From the NCBI RefSeq assembly GCF_900188085.1, contig NZ_FZOU01000007.1, positions 62,001-126,000 of the forward strand: 64,000 nucleotides of DNA, given 5' to 3'. This DNA is from Granulicella rosea (GTDB taxonomy: Bacteria > Acidobacteriota > Terriglobia > Terriglobales > Acidobacteriaceae). Under the pieces are notes generated by a model. It did no database searches. It was not told the origin of the DNA and saw only the letters and a program-made list of their open reading frames with translations. The position numbers and the translations under genes were made by a program. Shown here one piece after another: positions 62,695 through 64,000 of the stretch (positions are counted from its first letter, which is position 1; the number at the start of each line of letters is the position of its first letter).

Positions 62695-64000
62695 ATGAGC
62701 TCCGCACAGCTCGACATTCTGCCCTCCGAGTACGAGGCCGCCGACCTGCGTTCAGACCGCTCCGACTCCCCCGTTGAAGTATTAGACGGAGGAGCAGCCA
62801 ACGCGTTGCGGCAACAGGCAGCGGCGACTCTGGCCGCGCACCGCGAGCGCAGAACGCGCAGCCAGGCCGCGGCCCGGCTCGCCGCAGCGCCGGTTCAGAC
62901 CAAGGCCAGACCCACGAACTCCGCCGCGGCAGCCGTCGCGGCACGCTTCGCCCAGTCCCCCAGCTACCGCGCCGTGCTGGCCGAAGAGGCTCGCCGCGCC
63001 ATCGAACAGGCCGCCGCCGCCGCCGAGGTCGCCACGCGCAGCGCGGAGGCCGTCGTCGCCGCCCAGCGCCAGATCCTCGACGAGCTGCAGAAGTGGGAGG
63101 CTCCGCAGGAGTTCAAGCCCGGCCCGCAGGCAGTCGTGCCCGCCGCCGCACCCGCGCCGCGCCTTGTCACCACCGAAGCCGAGCAGCCCAAACCCTCCGA
63201 GTTCGAACCCCTGGCGCTGTCGCCGGTGGACCTCACCCCCATCACGCCCGCGCCGGCTCGGTCCGAGGTGGTGAAGGAACGCTCCTCCGCCGGGCTGACC
63301 GTTCGTCTTTACGAGGATGTCGGCCTGAAGCAGGTGCCCTTCAAGGACAACGCGCTCGTCCACCGCGTCGACCCCGAAGAGACCGAGGCGCTCGACGAAG
63401 AGATCGCCTTCCGCCAGTCGCCGGTCTTCGAACCGATCGAGCCGCCGGCGCCGCTCGAAGAGATTCCGGCCAACCTGCTCGAATTTCCGCGCCAGCTCGT
63501 CGCCACCCGCAAGGCGCGTCCCCGCCTGGCCGAAGGCCCGCTGCGCGAGGACGCCGACGCCTTCGAGGCAGAGCAGAGCGCGCAGCTCCGCATCTTCGAA
63601 GTCGAGGCCGACCAGCCCGCACCCGCCGCCGCGCAGGACCTGCAGCCGATTTGGTCCGCCATCTGGCTCGATGCCATCAGCACGCCCCCGGCCGCATACG
63701 ACAGCGAGCCGGAGTATGAGCGCACCCTCGCGACCCGCGCCGAAGACCTGCTGCCCTCGCTGGTGCCGCCCGACACCGCCAGCATCCCGCACCGGCTGAT
63801 GGCCGCCACGGTCGACGCCGCGCTGGTGCTGGGTGGATTCATCGCCTTCGGCACGGCCTTCGCCGTCGCCTGCGGCCCCACGCTCGAGCTGCCGGGCGTC
63901 GTCCCGACCGCCATCGCCGCCGTCGCGACGCTCGCGGTCTTCCACATCCTCTACCACCTGCTCTTCTTCACCTTCTCGGACGCGACGCCCGGCATGCGCT
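62695..64000 (+). CDS. RDD-family membrane protein with long soluble head (3' end beyond window)
   Basis: The frame is open at 64000, giving at least 435 residues. The first 350 residues are Ala-rich and charged, with coiled-coil-like helices (RQQAAATLAAHRERRTRSQA; LAEEARRAIEQAAAAAEVAT) and Pro-rich linkers. Then comes an RDD domain: HRLMAATVDAALVLGGFIAF, and FHILYHLLFFTFSDATPGMR with the conserved D and TPG. Function is unknown. It is divergent from lptD with a 128-base shared promoter region. Confidence 0.8.
   Translation, partial: MSSAQLDILPSEYEAADLRSDRSDSPVEVLDGGAANALRQQAAATLAAHRERRTRSQAAARLAAAPVQTKARPTNSAAAAVAARFAQSPSYRAVLAEEARRAIEQAAAAAEVATRSAEAVVAAQRQILDELQKWEAPQEFKPGPQAVVPAAAPAPRLVTTEAEQPKPSEFEPLALSPVDLTPITPAPARSEVVKERSSAGLTVRLYEDVGLKQVPFKDNALVHRVDPEETEALDEEIAFRQSPVFEPIEPPAPLEEIPANLLEFPRQLVATRKARPRLAEGPLREDADAFEAEQSAQLRIFEVEADQPAPAAAQDLQPIWSAIWLDAISTPPAAYDSEPEYERTLATRAEDLLPSLVPPDTASIPHRLMAATVDAALVLGGFIAFGTAFAVACGPTLELPGVVPTAIAAVATLAVFHILYHLLFFTFSDATPGMR

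Overview
The window is a high-GC bacterial chromosome segment that best fits an Acidobacteriota member of the Terriglobia (Granulicella/Terriglobus/Edaphobacter-like). The main reasons are a secreted 'VWFA-related acidobacterial domain' protein, a secreted tricorn-type protease beside an S9 dipeptidyl peptidase, YXWGXW and FecR-like surface proteins, an LptD/LpxC outer-membrane pathway, and many small dispersed palindromes between genes. The genus is inferred from gene content, not from a marker-gene tree. I see no rRNA, prophage, insertion sequence or CRISPR array.

Layout. 1-10.4 kb: a VapBC-type toxin-antitoxin pair cut by the left edge, a FecR-like secreted protein, an acidobacterial VWA protein, DPP IV, an EAL-PAS-PAS c-di-GMP phosphodiesterase and several small envelope proteins. 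10.4-16.7 kb: fabD, a Bcp peroxiredoxin, a NodB deacetylase, a CPBP protease, a beta-lactamase-like serine hydrolase, a 175-bp MITE-like palindromic element and an MFS exporter with a perfect operator in front. 16.7-20.2 kb: a formamidase/RidA pair, a c-type cytochrome/DUF2165 pair and HigBA. 20.2-29.5 kb: a DPDRPT-repeat protein, an orphan OppD-like ATPase, tricorn protease, a divergent marR/EmrB pair with two operators, and an EAL protein.

29.6-39.4 kb is an aromatic amino-acid supercluster on the minus strand: tRNA-Leu(CAG), trpC-trpF, a trp leader peptide with an attenuator, trpB-trpA, chorismate mutase, DAHP synthase, a hydrolase, a VbhA/Fic toxin-antitoxin pair translationally coupled to a PfkB kinase, and tyrA. 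Two small plus-strand genes sit inside it. 39.4-44.3 kb: a lone DHp-like protein, a response regulator with a histone-H1-like tail, infC starting at AUU, an 18-residue mature cationic peptide gene, and dnaG with a triplicated translation start region.

44.3-54.2 kb: YXWGXW protein, SDR enzyme, a family of three secreted two-cysteine microproteins (two of them in a near-identical 233-bp tandem duplication) beside a polytopic membrane protein, a class C beta-lactamase-like hydrolase, an ECF sigma/anti-sigma/secretin-like cluster, and a TetR/TetX-like monooxygenase pair with twin operators. 54.2-64.0 kb: M20 peptidase, lpxC-folK, a DUF4240-like protein, and an lptD-dsbA-surA-like envelope operon divergent from an RDD-family gene cut by the right edge.

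The strongest observations are cis-regulatory or small-gene ones that automatic annotation usually misses: the trp attenuator, the AUU start of infC, the shared TATCAG-N4-CTGATA operator linking two MFS exporters 11 kb apart, the microprotein triplication, the duplicated dnaG initiation region, and the repeat families. Many start codons were moved from the longest reading frame to a site with a ribosome-binding sequence or signal peptide; each entry says so.
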